From NCBI RefSeq assembly GCF_003144035.1, contig NZ_QFWT01000004.1:248001-312000 (forward strand): 64,000 bases of DNA, given 5' to 3'. The translations under genes were made by a program, and so were the position numbers. This document shows positions 48,578 through 58,327 of the stretch, one piece after another (the stretch's first letter is position 1; each line of letters opens with the position of its first letter). This DNA comes from Vibrio albus. Its GTDB lineage: Bacteria; Pseudomonadota; Gammaproteobacteria; Enterobacterales; Vibrionaceae. Below the pieces are notes generated by a model that did no database searches, had not been told where the DNA came from, and saw only the letters and a list, made by a program, of their open reading frames with translations.

Positions 48578-49348
48578 ATGCGCAAACCTGTTGTTATGGG
48601 TAACTGGAAACTAAACGGCAGCAAAGCAATGGTAACTGAGCTGCTAAATGGACTTAACACTGAGCTGGAAGGTGTTTCTGGCGTTGACGTGGCAGTTGCT
48701 CCACCAGCACTTTACATCGACCTTGCTGAGCGTCTGATCAAAGAAGGCGGCAATAAGATCATCCTTGGTGCTCAAAACACGGACGTGAACAACTCAGGCG
48801 CTTTCACAGGTGACATGTCTCCTGAAATGCTGAAAGACTTCGGTGCTACTCACATCATCATCGGTCACTCAGAGCGTCGTGATTACCACAACGAATCTGA
48901 TGAGTTCGTTGCTAAGAAATTCGCTTTCCTGAAAGAGAACGGCCTGAAGCCTGTTTTCTGTATCGGTGAAACTGATGCTCAAAACGAAGCGGGTGAAACT
49001 GAAGCAGTATGTGCTCGTCAAATCAACGCAGTTATCGACGCTTACGGTGTTGAAGCGCTTAACGGTGCAATCATCGCATACGAACCAATCTGGGCTATCG
49101 GTACTGGTAAAGCAGCAACTGCAGAAGACGCTCAGCGTATCCACGCTTCTATCCGTGCAATGATCGCACAGAAAGATGCAGCAGTAGCAGAGCAAGTAAT
49201 CATCCAGTACGGTGGTTCTGTTAAGCCTGAAAACGCAGAAGCTTACTTTGCACAGCCAGACATCGACGGTGCTCTAGTTGGTGGTGCTGCTCTGGACGCG
49301 AAAAGCTTCGCAGCTATCGCTAAAGCAGCAGCGAAAGCAAAAGCTTAA
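48578..49348 (+). CDS. tpiA: Triosephosphate isomerase
   Basis: A 256-residue TIM barrel that interconverts DHAP and glyceraldehyde-3-phosphate. Catalytic lysine is in GNWKLNGS, the histidine in IIGHSERR (~96-100) and the glutamate in [11 protein letters not shown] (~170). Codon use is strongly biased to highly expressed codons. GGAGATATCCCT precedes the ATG. A terminator follows, so it is monocistronic. Confidence 0.99.
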   Translation: MRKPVVMGNWKLNGSKAMVTELLNGLNTELEGVSGVDVAVAPPALYIDLAERLIKEGGNKIILGAQNTDVNNSGAFTGDMSPEMLKDFGATHIIIGHSERRDYHNESDEFVAKKFAFLKENGLKPVFCIGETDAQNEAGETEAVCARQINAVIDAYGVEALNGAIIAYEPIWAIGTGKAATAEDAQRIHASIRAMIAQKDAAVAEQVIIQYGGSVKPENAEAYFAQPDIDGALVGGAALDAKSFAAIAKAAAKAKA

Positions 49349-49385
49349 TTACTTATTTGAACTGAACAGTTCGGATAGTCTAAGA

Positions 49386-49409
49386 GGTCAGCGCAAGCTG
49401 GCCTTTTTT
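49386..49409 (+). terminator. Terminator of tpiA
   Basis: GGTCAGC-GCAA-GCTGGCC followed by TTTTTTA. Confidence 0.9.
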
Positions 49410-49439
49410 ATTGCTCTGTATTCTCCCTCTCTAAAAAAC

Positions 49440-49464
49440 AAAAACCGCCGGGATATCCCAGCGG
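49440..49464 (-). terminator. Terminator of pfkA
   Basis: CCGCCGGGATATCCCAGCGG is a near-perfect stem; on the minus strand it is followed by TTTTTGTTTTTT, 30 bp after the pfkA stop. Confidence 0.75.
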
Positions 49465-49495
49465 CTCTTAATCATCACTAAGTTTGCATTAAAAC

Positions 49496-50482
<987 letters not shown>

Positions 50483-50571
50483 TCAATTACAAATTCTACA
50501 TGCCAAATTTGGCGAAACCATTAACGTATCATCGCTGGTCCGGGACAGAGAACTGACTCTTGATACCCTAG

Positions 50572-50590
50572 GTCAATAGACCATATTGAC
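50572..50590. promoter_or_regulatory. Inverted repeat upstream of pfkA
   Basis: GTCAATA-GACCA-TATTGAC is a perfect 7-bp inverted repeat 114 bp before the pfkA start. It does not match Cra, CRP or LuxR patterns that I know. Confidence 0.4.
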
Positions 50591-50749
50591 GCATTTATCC
50601 AACGCAATACTGAAATTTTTATACTTTTGAAAGAGTATTACAATTTTACGGCCAAGCTGAGTTGATTCATATCAGGATCAGATACTTTAACGCTTGTGCC
50701 GACAAAATAGTCACTAATTTTTATCTGTGGTTTTATAGCACAAGAAAGC

Positions 50750-51655
50750 TTACCAACCCATCTCTTTTTGCTCTTTCTCTGCATAGAGCGCTACCGTATA
50801 GGGATCCTGATGGATCAAAACATCGGCCCCCGGAAAGCTATCCATCAGCAGGTCTTCAACCCGATCCGATATTCTGTGGGCTTCAATCAGAGGAATATGA
50901 TCCTCCATTTCCAGGTGTAACTGAATAAAGCGGGTTGGCCCGGACATGCGGGTACGTAGCTGGTGTATGCCCAACACACCATCCATTGACTCGCAGATGT
51001 TGCGGATTTGTTCCAGCTCCTCATCCGGCAACTGCCGGTCCAGCAAAGACTGTATTGCTTCACGGATCATCTTAAAGGCGTTATACAGAATAAACACCCC
51101 AATACCGATAGCGAATACGGCGTCAGCCTGCTTAACTCCGGCGGTTGAAAGCCCCAGGGCAATCATTATCGCCACATTCATATACAGGTCAGTCTGATAG
51201 TGCAGAGAATCCGCTGCAATAGCCTGGCTCCCGGTTTTACGCACCACATAGCGTTGAAACAGTACCAGACCAAAGGTCACCACAAAGGCAAATAAGCTGA
51301 CATACACACCATATTCTGGTGAGGTCAGATCATGAGGGCGGAAAAAACGGTCGACCCCGTTCAGGATAAGAAAACACGCGGAGCCGGAAATAAACATGGT
51401 CTGAGCCAGAGCTGCCAGCGATTCAGCTTTACCGTGCCCGAATGTGTGCTCTTTATCTGCCGGCTGCAGGGCGTACCTGACCACCAGAAGATTCACTACC
51501 GAAGCGGCAATATCCAGCATAGAGTCGATCAGAGAAGCCAGTAAGCTCACGGAGCCGGTTATCCACCAGACACCAATTTTCACCACTAACAATAAGGTCG
51601 CGAGTCCTGTCGCAAGCCACGCCGCCAAAGAAACTAAACGTGCGTAATCCTTCAT
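50750..51655 (-). CDS. fieF: Cation efflux (CDF) transporter FieF/YiiP
   Basis: A 301-residue inner-membrane antiporter with six helices (~10-210) and a cytoplasmic ferredoxin-like domain (~215-290). Transport-site residues are visible: [11 protein letters not shown] in helix 2 (Asp-x3-Asp) and [12 protein letters not shown] in helix 5 (His-x3-Asp). It exports zinc, iron or cadmium in exchange for protons. It lies between pfkA and cpxP; metal stress and Cpx signalling are linked in enterobacteria, but no Cpx box was seen for this gene itself. Confidence 0.94.
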   Translation of the reverse strand: MKDYARLVSLAAWLATGLATLLLVVKIGVWWITGSVSLLASLIDSMLDIAASVVNLLVVRYALQPADKEHTFGHGKAESLAALAQTMFISGSACFLILNGVDRFFRPHDLTSPEYGVYVSLFAFVVTFGLVLFQRYVVRKTGSQAIAADSLHYQTDLYMNVAIMIALGLSTAGVKQADAVFAIGIGVFILYNAFKMIREAIQSLLDRQLPDEELEQIRNICESMDGVLGIHQLRTRMSGPTRFIQLHLEMEDHIPLIEAHRISDRVEDLLMDSFPGADVLIHQDPYTVALYAEKEQKEMGW

Positions 51656-51696
51656 AATTCTGTCTGAGTTGTAAAAAATTTCCGTCGATTATACAG

Positions 51697-51721
51697 AAAA
51701 AGCAGCCCGAAAGCTGCTTTT
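51697..51721 (-). terminator. Terminator of cpxP
   Basis: GCAGC and GCTGC with A/T extension form the stem; on the minus strand AAAAGCAGC-TTTCGG-GCTGCTTTTT follows the cpxP stop by about 35 nt. Confidence 0.8.
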
Positions 51722-51754
51722 GATTCAATACCTTTTTCTTTACCGGGCAAGTCA

Positions 51755-52297
51755 TTACCAGCGTTTACCGCCTTTACCACCGTGCCCGCGCTGTCCCATA
51801 CCCGCAGCACACTGCTCCAGACGCTGTGACTGCAACTCTTTGAGCTTGGCTTTCTGATCAGCAGTCAGGATACTCAGCATTTCATGTTGTGCCTGCATCC
51901 GGATCACTTGCTGTTCAGCGCGCTGCTCTGCCATTTGCTGGCTCATTTCTTTGGCCAACTGCATCGCTTTCGCTTCATCGAATTCATCAGATAACATAAG
52001 TTCCTGCATGGCTTTCTGGTGTTCTTCACGATATTCCTGACGCTCAGTTCTGCGGGTATCACGCTGCGCAAGACGGTCAGCACGTCTTGCCGTACGCAGA
52101 TCCCGCAACTGTCCTAATTGCTCGTTAGTCAGATTCAGATCGTCCAGCATGCGTGGACCAAAACCACCGCTGCAGTAATCACCAGGACCACCCATAGCGC
52201 CACCGCCATTCGGGCCACCGAAAGCATACGCACTTGCAGTGCCAAGAGCGATAGGAAGAACAGCAACCGCTAATACGAGTTTTTTCATTGATTTCAT
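51755..52297 (-). CDS. cpxP: Periplasmic Cpx-pathway inhibitor/chaperone CpxP
   Basis: About 180 residues. The start at 52297 (MKSMKKLVLAVAVLP...) gives a clean signal peptide ending near ASAYA and has AGGGAA upstream; a longer frame to 52447 is not coding. The mature protein is helical with two LTxxQ-type motifs (LTNEQLGQL and LTADQKAKL), defining the CpxP/Spy family. It binds the CpxA sensor and misfolded proteins in the periplasm. It diverges from cpxRA across two CpxR boxes. The C-terminus is glycine- and histidine-rich. Confidence 0.92.
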   Translation of the reverse strand: MKSMKKLVLAVAVLPIALGTASAYAFGGPNGGGAMGGPGDYCSGGFGPRMLDDLNLTNEQLGQLRDLRTARRADRLAQRDTRRTERQEYREEHQKAMQELMLSDEFDEAKAMQLAKEMSQQMAEQRAEQQVIRMQAQHEMLSILTADQKAKLKELQSQRLEQCAAGMGQRGHGGKGGKRW

Positions 52298-52372
52298 AAC
52301 AAGTTCCCTACTTTCACCTTGATTGGAGTAAGCTGTCTTCACAGCACTTGAGTATAGAATAGGCACTGGCAG

Positions 52373-52408
52373 GTAAAGCAACGTAAGCCCAGCGTAAAGA
52401 TGTGTAAA
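52373..52408. promoter_or_regulatory. Two CpxR boxes in the cpxP-cpxR divergent promoter
   Basis: GTAAA-N5-GTAAG (52373-52387) and a perfect GTAAA-N5-GTAAA (52394-52408) lie 21 bp apart, on the same face of the helix. They should drive cpxP and autoregulate cpxRA. Confidence 0.85.
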
Positions 52409-52500
52409 GAGAAGAGATAACGTTAAATTTATTAGTAAGATCGACAATACTCATTGTGAGACTTCCTTATCGACCTTACCCGGCATGAAGGCAAAATCTT

Positions 52501-53190
52501 ATGGCAAACATACTGTTAGTTGATGATGACACCGAGCTGACCAGTCTGTTAACAGACATTTTAAGCTTCGAGGGCTTTAACGTCACCGAAGCGAACACCG
52601 GAGAAGAAGGGCTGGCAGCCCTGACCGAAGAAACGGATCTTATCCTGCTGGATGTGATGATGCCGAAAATGAATGGTATGGAGATGCTGAAAAAGCTGCG
52701 GGAAAACTGGGAAACCCCAGTGCTGATGCTCACCGCCAAAGGGGAAGAGATTGATCGTGTGGTAGGCCTTGAGCTTGGGGCGGATGACTACCTGCCAAAG
52801 CCGTTCAGTGACAGAGAGTTGCTTGCCCGTATCCGGGCGATTCTTCGCCGGACCGGCAACCATAGTAACGGCAGCAAACACAGCGATCATCTCACCTTTA
52901 TGGACATGACCGTCTATCCGGGCAAACAAGAAGCGTACTGCGGAGACACTCTGCTGGAACTCACCACAACAGAACTGGCGCTGCTGAGCCACTTTGTTCA
53001 GCACCCGGGAGAAAGCCTGACCAAAGAGACCCTGAGCCTGGATGTGCTCGGTAAACGACTGGCTCCGTTTGATCGCGCTATTGACATGCATGTGTCTAAT
53101 CTGAGAAAGAAATTACCGGAACGTGCAGACGGGAAACCACGTATAAAAACACTCAGAGGACGAGGTTACCTGCTGATTGAGGAGCACTAA
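52501..53190 (+). CDS. cpxR: Envelope stress response regulator CpxR
   Basis: A 229-residue OmpR-type regulator. Receiver domain ~1-115 with acidic pocket D8-D9 and phospho-acceptor D51 in LILLDVMMPKMNG; K101-region KPFSDREL; DNA-binding winged helix ~130-228 (LTKETLSLDVLGKRL, VSNLRKKLPE). It activates envelope-protein quality control when phosphorylated by CpxA. cpxA begins at the next base after the stop. Confidence 0.96.
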   Translation: MANILLVDDDTELTSLLTDILSFEGFNVTEANTGEEGLAALTEETDLILLDVMMPKMNGMEMLKKLRENWETPVLMLTAKGEEIDRVVGLELGADDYLPKPFSDRELLARIRAILRRTGNHSNGSKHSDHLTFMDMTVYPGKQEAYCGDTLLELTTTELALLSHFVQHPGESLTKETLSLDVLGKRLAPFDRAIDMHVSNLRKKLPERADGKPRIKTLRGRGYLLIEEH

Positions 53191-54612
53191 ATGCGCCTGC
53201 CTAAAATCTCAAATCTTTATGGTCGTATTTTTGCGATTTTCTGGTTAACCATGCTGCTGGTTCTTCTGGCCGCACTGTCTGTGTCCAACTTTGACCCCAG
53301 AGAAACTCACACGATTGAACCACCGAGGCTGAAGGATCTCTACCGCCTGGCGGAGTTTACCGAAAAACGGTTTGCTCATTATCTGTCTGTAGACAGCGCC
53401 ATACGGGATCTGAATCAGTGGCGACAACGTCGGGGTAGCGGCCGTGACCGAGATGATGACCAGCCTGAACTTTATTTTACCGATCTGAATGGGAACTTGC
53501 TGGGAACGATGCCCCGGCATATGAAAAGCAAGGCCATCCAGAATTTCATCACTCTGGTGGAAGACACCAGCGAACCGAAACAGAAGCTTTATGGTCAACT
53601 TATGGTGGCCGGCCCGATACCACTCAATCTCGCCGGTCAGCCCGTTCATATGTATATTTCTCACAAATGGCACCGACCCCCACCACTCTTGTTACTGGTA
53701 CTGGATCGCCCGTTTCTGTTATTACTCATTGTCATGGTCATCAGTACGCCACTGCTGCTCTGGTTAGCCTGGGCACTGAGTCAACCGGCACGGCGTCTGG
53801 AGCGGGCAGCCCGACGAGTTGCAAAAGGAGAATTCGTGGAAGATCCGGATCTGGAACGGGGCAGCACCGAGTTTCGGGAAGCGGGAGCCGCGTTTAACCA
53901 GATGGTCACTGCCGTCAATAAAATGATCTCCGGTCAGCAACGGCTACTGTCCGATATCTCCCATGAGCTGCGTTCACCGCTTACCCGTCTGCGAATGGCG
54001 AATGCGCTGGCCACCCGTAAGCAGGGAGAAAGTGCCGAACTCACCCGGATAGACACCGAAGCAGAGAGGCTGGAAAAAATGATCAGTGAGCTGCTGGAAC
54101 TGTCCAGAATGCAGGTCAACAGCCATCATGAAAGAGAAATAATGACGGCAGAAGAACTATGGGGTGATATAGCAGAAGACGCGAAATTTGAAGCGGAACA
54201 GGTGAATAAACAGCTGATCTATTCCGCGATTCCAGACTGCACTCTGCAGGGTAATCCAAACCTGCTGATGAGCGCGGTGGAGAATATTATCCGTAATGCG
54301 ATCCACTACAGTCAGGATCGCATTCAGGTCACCTTTACCCGGCAGGACTGTGAACTGTTGATCAGCGTCGAGGACAATGGCGAAGGAGTACCGGAAGATG
54401 AATTGGAAGATATCTTCCGCCCGTTTTACCGGGTTTCAACCGCCAGAGACCGCCATTCCGGAGGGGCCGGACTGGGGCTGGCGATAACGGAAAGTGCGGT
54501 TCGCCAGCACAGCGGAACCATCAAAGCGTCCCGCTGTGACTTAGGCGGTCTGAAATTGCTGATTAAACTGCCCCTGCAAAACCAAGCTGACGCCAGGCCT
54601 CAAAAGCAATAA
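53191..54612 (+). CDS. cpxA: Envelope stress sensor kinase CpxA
   Basis: A 473-residue sensor kinase. Membrane helix ~9-29, periplasmic sensor ~30-165, second helix ~168-190, HAMP domain, H258 in [15 protein letters not shown], and ATPase motifs (N box [13 protein letters not shown]1 [10 protein letters not shown]2 GGAGLGLAI). The periplasmic domain contains a basic/acidic loop [13 protein letters not shown]. It phosphorylates CpxR and is restrained by CpxP. Its last 50 bp overlap the convergent trmL. Confidence 0.95.
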   Translation: MRLPKISNLYGRIFAIFWLTMLLVLLAALSVSNFDPRETHTIEPPRLKDLYRLAEFTEKRFAHYLSVDSAIRDLNQWRQRRGSGRDRDDDQPELYFTDLNGNLLGTMPRHMKSKAIQNFITLVEDTSEPKQKLYGQLMVAGPIPLNLAGQPVHMYISHKWHRPPPLLLLVLDRPFLLLLIVMVISTPLLLWLAWALSQPARRLERAARRVAKGEFVEDPDLERGSTEFREAGAAFNQMVTAVNKMISGQQRLLSDISHELRSPLTRLRMANALATRKQGESAELTRIDTEAERLEKMISELLELSRMQVNSHHEREIMTAEELWGDIAEDAKFEAEQVNKQLIYSAIPDCTLQGNPNLLMSAVENIIRNAIHYSQDRIQVTFTRQDCELLISVEDNGEGVPEDELEDIFRPFYRVSTARDRHSGGAGLGLAITESAVRQHSGTIKASRCDLGGLKLLIKLPLQNQADARPQKQ

Positions 54613-55042
54613 TCGCAACGGCATTAGACAGATTCAGACTGCGGCTGTCAGGCATCATAGGAATGCGGATACGCTGCTCCATCGGCAGACTTTCAATCAG
54701 ATCAGCGGGAAGCCCACGGGTTTCCGGCCCGAACATTAACACATCACCCTCACGGAAAGCGGCATCCACATGATGCCCTGTCGTCTTGGTGGTACAGGCA
54801 AAAATGCGGAATTCCCCTTCCCGCTCGTTTTTCAGGTACTGCATAAACGCATCCAGATTCTTATGCCGGCGCACACGAGCCATATCATGGTAATCCAGCC
54901 CCGCTCGTCTGACCTTCTTCTCTTCCAGATCAAACCCCAATGGTTCAATCAGATGCAGATTGGCACCACAGTTGGCACACAAGCGGATAATATTGCCGGT
55001 ATTCGGGGCAATTTCAGGTTCAAACAGAGCGATATCAAGCAT
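54563..55042 (-). CDS. trmL: tRNA (cytidine(34)-2'-O)-methyltransferase TrmL
   Basis: A 159-residue SPOUT methyltransferase that methylates the wobble nucleotide of tRNA-Leu isoacceptors. It has the N-terminal [19 protein letters not shown] motif and the C-terminal trefoil-knot motifs FGPETRGLP and [18 protein letters not shown]. The 3' end lies inside the end of cpxA on the other strand. The gene is next to fxsA rather than in the position used by E. coli (yibK). Confidence 0.95.
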   Translation of the reverse strand: MLDIALFEPEIAPNTGNIIRLCANCGANLHLIEPLGFDLEEKKVRRAGLDYHDMARVRRHKNLDAFMQYLKNEREGEFRIFACTTKTTGHHVDAAFREGDVLMFGPETRGLPADLIESLPMEQRIRIPMMPDSRSLNLSNAVAIIAFEAWRQLGFAGAV

Positions 55043-55133
55043 AAAACGGAAGCCAGGAAATAAATGTTGGCAAGAGTATACCGGATACTCCTGCCAGAGG
55101 TGAAAGATGTTTTTTGCGGATTAGGCGAACAGG

Positions 55134-55649
55134 TTAATTGAGTTTGTTATTGTCTTTATCGTCATCTTTACGCTCAAACTCCCCCTCGAAGGTATTGCCC
55201 TCTTCGGAAGAAAACGGATTGTCCCGTCCGGGTCGAGAGTGAAAATGCTCTGAGGTGAAACCGCCCTGCGCATGAAAACCGTTCCCCATACTTTTGACGA
55301 CCACTTTCGTCATCAGGTACTTCGCTAGCATGGCTCTGGGTACCGGTAATAAGACCACCATCCCCATTGCATCAGTCATAAAGCCCGGCGTGAGTAACAG
55401 CACACCGGATACCGCCAGCATCACCCCTTCAAGAATTTGCTGTGCCGGCATCTCGCCATGACGTAAACGGTTCTGTACCGACATCAGCGTTTGCAGGCCC
55501 TGGCTCCGGACCAGAGAGGCACCGACAAATGCAGTCAGCAGAACCAGACCTATGGTTGGCCACAGGCCCAAAATATCGCCTACCTGAATAAACAGACCAA
55601 TTTCAATAATCGGCACACAGATAAACAGAATCAGTAAAATCGGAAACAC
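55134..55649 (-). CDS. fxsA: FxsA family membrane protein
   Basis: A 171-residue inner-membrane protein with about three to four hydrophobic segments in the first ~115 residues (PILLILFICVPIIEIGLFI; GVMLAVSGVLLLTPGFMTDA motif region) and a hydrophilic charged tail ending DDDKDNNKLN. FxsA in E. coli alleviates exclusion of phage T7 by the F plasmid when overexpressed; its normal role is unknown. Neighbour dsbD diverges from it. Confidence 0.92.
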   Translation of the reverse strand: MFPILLILFICVPIIEIGLFIQVGDILGLWPTIGLVLLTAFVGASLVRSQGLQTLMSVQNRLRHGEMPAQQILEGVMLAVSGVLLLTPGFMTDAMGMVVLLPVPRAMLAKYLMTKVVVKSMGNGFHAQGGFTSEHFHSRPGRDNPFSSEEGNTFEGEFERKDDDKDNNKLN

Positions 55650-55712
55650 ATGTCCTCCTCGTGGTTGTTCATCCAGTGTAAGGGGAATCGGATTTTTATT
55701 AAATCTGATTAT

Positions 55713-55743
55713 GGTAAATTTGTGTCAACTCATCGAATTTACC
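55713..55743. promoter_or_regulatory. Inverted repeat in the fxsA-dsbD divergent region
   Basis: GGTAAATT (55713-55720) and AATTTACC (55736-55743) are perfect 8-bp arms separated by 15 bp. A TATGCT -10-like element follows at 55746-55751. Regulator unknown. Confidence 0.4.
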
Positions 55744-55794
55744 GATATGCTAGAATTCATTTAATTATCGACATATTCGTTAGCGAGTTTCATT

Positions 55795-57573
55795 ATGCGC
55801 CGTTTTTTCTTCGTTCTTCTGCTTGGGCTCGTCACTGCATCTATTCCCGCTTATGCCGTGTTCGAAAATAACAGCCAGGCATTCGGCAATAGCGACTCAG
55901 AATTTGTCACTGTGGATCAGGCGTTCCCCCTGATTGTCGATCAAAATGACCATCAGCTATTTATTAGCTGGGATGTACAGCCAGGCTACTACCTGTATCA
56001 GGATAAGATATCGATTTCGGCCGATAAAGCGCAGTTAGGTGACATACAGCTGCGCGATGGAACGCCTTATCACGATGAATTTTTCGGTGACGTCAATATC
56101 TATACCGAGCCTCTGTATCTTGAGGTCACCCTGCTATCCGCCAGTGACGGCGCACAACTGTTTATCCAGTATCAGGGCTGCGCTAAAGCCGGGTTCTGTT
56201 ACCCACCGGAAACCCGTACCTTTCCCTTAACCCCGGTCACACCGGTCGCACTGCCAGACTCGACGTCACCAACTGACAAAGCACAAGAAGCCAACAGCAA
56301 CCAAGCACGCATAGTGACAGAGCAGGCTTCTCTGGCTGAACAACTACAGAAGAGTGCGTGGACCCCGCTGCTGTTTTTACTGCTGGGTGTAGGACTCGCG
56401 TTTACCCCCTGTGTTTTCCCTATGTACCCTATCCTGACCAGCATTGTTCTGGGGGCTGGTAAACTCAGTCATAGCCGTGCCTTAGGCTTATCCTTTGTCT
56501 ACGTACAAGGCATGGCACTGACCTATACATTGCTTGGATTAATCGTGGCCTCCGCGGGACTGCAGTTCCAGGCGGCACTACAACACCCTTATGTCCTGAT
56601 CGGACTGAGTCTGCTGTTTATACTGCTCGCCCTGTCTATGTTTGGTCTGTACACCATCCAGCTACCCGCGGCGCTTCAGACACGGCTCAATAACCTGAGC
56701 AACCGTCAGCATGGCGGCCATCTGTCTGGCGTATTTCTGATGGGGGCGATATCCGGGCTGGTCTGCTCTCCATGCACCACGGCTCCACTCTCGGGGGCGC
56801 TGCTGTATGTCGCGCAAAGCGGGGATCTGCTTACCGGGGGCATTGCTCTTTATGCTTTAGGGCTGGGCATGGGCATTCCTCTAATTCTCGTGGCGGTCTT
56901 CGGTAATCAATTGCTTCCCAAAGCCGGTGACTGGATGGAACGAGTCAAAATTCTGTTTGGCTTTATCCTGCTCGCTGCTCCCGTTTACCTGCTGGAACGT
57001 CTTCTTTCTGAAAACTGGTCTGTCACACTCTGGTCGCTGCTGGGCATTTCCGCATTCGGCTGGCTTTATCACGCCAAAAACAGTCTGGAATTCGGTGGCT
57101 GGAAACAGAGCCTGCTCGGTATTATTGCGGTATTGGGGCTGTTAGGCTCCGCCATGCCGTTGTATCAGACCTGGTTCAGCTCACCGGTGGCCACAGCGGA
57201 AAACTCCATTCAATTCCAGAGAGTCCATAATGTCGCAGAGCTGGAACAGCAACTGCAACTGGCCAAAAAGGCCGGAAAACCCGTCATGCTGGACTTCTAC
57301 GCCGACTGGTGTGTGGCCTGTATCGAGTTTGAAAAATACACCTTTCCCGCACCGGAAGTCCGCTCCAGCCTGAGTGGATATGTCCTTCTGCAGGCGGATG
57401 TCACTGACAATACACCTGAAGATATTGAACTGTTTAAGCGCCTTAACATCATTGGGTTACCGACCATCGACTTCTGGGGCCGCAACGGGGAATATCACCC
57501 GGATGCCAGGGTAACCGGCTATATGGACGCAGCAGAGTTCAGCACCCATTTACAACGCCTTGACGCTCAGTAG
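55795..57573 (+). CDS. dsbD: Thiol:disulfide interchange protein DsbD
   Basis: A 592-residue electron shuttle across the inner membrane. Signal peptide ~1-19; alpha domain with the redox pair in [12 protein letters not shown]; eight-helix beta domain with cysteines in TPCVFPMYP and [14 protein letters not shown]-terminal thioredoxin-like gamma domain with CVAC in [13 protein letters not shown]. It passes electrons from cytoplasmic thioredoxin to DsbC and other periplasmic proteins. It lies next to the Cpx region, a useful pairing for envelope protein folding, but is a separate unit. Confidence 0.97.
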   Translation: MRRFFFVLLLGLVTASIPAYAVFENNSQAFGNSDSEFVTVDQAFPLIVDQNDHQLFISWDVQPGYYLYQDKISISADKAQLGDIQLRDGTPYHDEFFGDVNIYTEPLYLEVTLLSASDGAQLFIQYQGCAKAGFCYPPETRTFPLTPVTPVALPDSTSPTDKAQEANSNQARIVTEQASLAEQLQKSAWTPLLFLLLGVGLAFTPCVFPMYPILTSIVLGAGKLSHSRALGLSFVYVQGMALTYTLLGLIVASAGLQFQAALQHPYVLIGLSLLFILLALSMFGLYTIQLPAALQTRLNNLSNRQHGGHLSGVFLMGAISGLVCSPCTTAPLSGALLYVAQSGDLLTGGIALYALGLGMGIPLILVAVFGNQLLPKAGDWMERVKILFGFILLAAPVYLLERLLSENWSVTLWSLLGISAFGWLYHAKNSLEFGGWKQSLLGIIAVLGLLGSAMPLYQTWFSSPVATAENSIQFQRVHNVAELEQQLQLAKKAGKPVMLDFYADWCVACIEFEKYTFPAPEVRSSLSGYVLLQADVTDNTPEDIELFKRLNIIGLPTIDFWGRNGEYHPDARVTGYMDAAEFSTHLQRLDAQ

Positions 57574-57591
57574 AATGATTCCCGTCAAATA

Positions 57592-57607
57592 TGTGACTTT
57601 ATTCACA
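57592..57607. promoter_or_regulatory. CRP site upstream of the NUDIX gene
   Basis: TGTGA-CTTTAT-TCACA is a perfect CRP consensus centred 69 bp before the ATG at 57669, a typical activation distance. Confidence 0.7.
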
Positions 57608-57668
57608 TCAACCTCATAAATAGCCTTTATCATGCATAAGTCCTCAAGCGAAGAAAGTAAGAAGCCTT

Positions 57669-58277
57669 ATGCATTCATTGATAAAAGAGATACGAGCCAT
57701 CGCCCAAACCGGTCTGCACTATGTGCAGGACCCTTTTGACAAAGAGCGCTATGAACGACTGGCCGCCATCAGCCATGAGCTGTACGCCATGTACAGTCAA
57801 GCCGACCTTAAGACGATCGAACACTTCTTCTTTCCGGACAAAGGCTACGCCACACCAAAGGTCGATCTGCGTTGCTGCATTATCAAAGAGGGTAAGGTAC
57901 TGCTGGTCAAAGAAAAGTCGGACGGAAAATGGACCATGCCCGGAGGCTGGGCCGATCAGAACGAAGCCCCGCTGGAAGGTATCACGCGTGAAGTGCAGGA
58001 AGAAGCCGGTTATACCATCAAAAACTGTCGCCTGTATGCCGTCAAGGATCGGGACAGTCACCCTTATACACCGAAGTTTCCTACTACCATCTATAAGCTG
58101 TTTTTTGTGGCGGAGGCCGGTAACGGGCACTTTACGGAAAACACGGAAATATCCGAGTTAGGTTTTTTCTCACCCGAGCAGCTGCCAGAGCTGTCGGAAG
58201 ATCGGATCCTTGCGGAGGATATCACCGCGGGTTTTAACGCCATTAACCAGCCGGTGATAAGCGTTTCTGTCGATTAG
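57669..58277 (+). CDS. NUDIX hydrolase with N-terminal NUDIX-associated domain
   Basis: A 202-residue protein. Residues ~1-60 match the helical N-terminal domain found in a NUDIX subfamily (Nudix_N_2-like; YERLAAISHELYAMYSQ), and residues ~67-195 form the NUDIX fold. The NUDIX box is complete: G and E at the correct spacing, then REVQEEAGY (GWADQNEAP begins it). Related enzymes hydrolyse ADP-ribose or NADH-type pyrophosphates; the substrate here is not predictable. A perfect CRP site precedes it. The last codons lie in a 16-bp tandem duplication (58260-58291). Confidence 0.85.
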   Translation: MHSLIKEIRAIAQTGLHYVQDPFDKERYERLAAISHELYAMYSQADLKTIEHFFFPDKGYATPKVDLRCCIIKEGKVLLVKEKSDGKWTMPGGWADQNEAPLEGITREVQEEAGYTIKNCRLYAVKDRDSHPYTPKFPTTIYKLFFVAEAGNGHFTENTEISELGFFSPEQLPELSEDRILAEDITAGFNAINQPVISVSVD

Positions 58278-58310
58278 CGTCTCTGTCGATTAAAAGCGAT
58301 TAGAAATAAC

Positions 58311-58327
58311 GGCCCGTTTAACGGGCC
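58311..58327 (-). terminator. Hairpin at the convergent NUDIX/MFS gene ends
   Basis: GGCCCGTTTAACGGGCC is nearly all stem and overlaps the MFS stop codon. Only a weak T-rich stretch follows on the minus strand. Confidence 0.55.

Noticed and set aside
55134..55649. FxsA as a phage-defence component
   Set aside because: The E. coli phenotype concerns relief of F-plasmid exclusion of T7 on overexpression, and the neighbours here are housekeeping genes; no defence cluster is visible.
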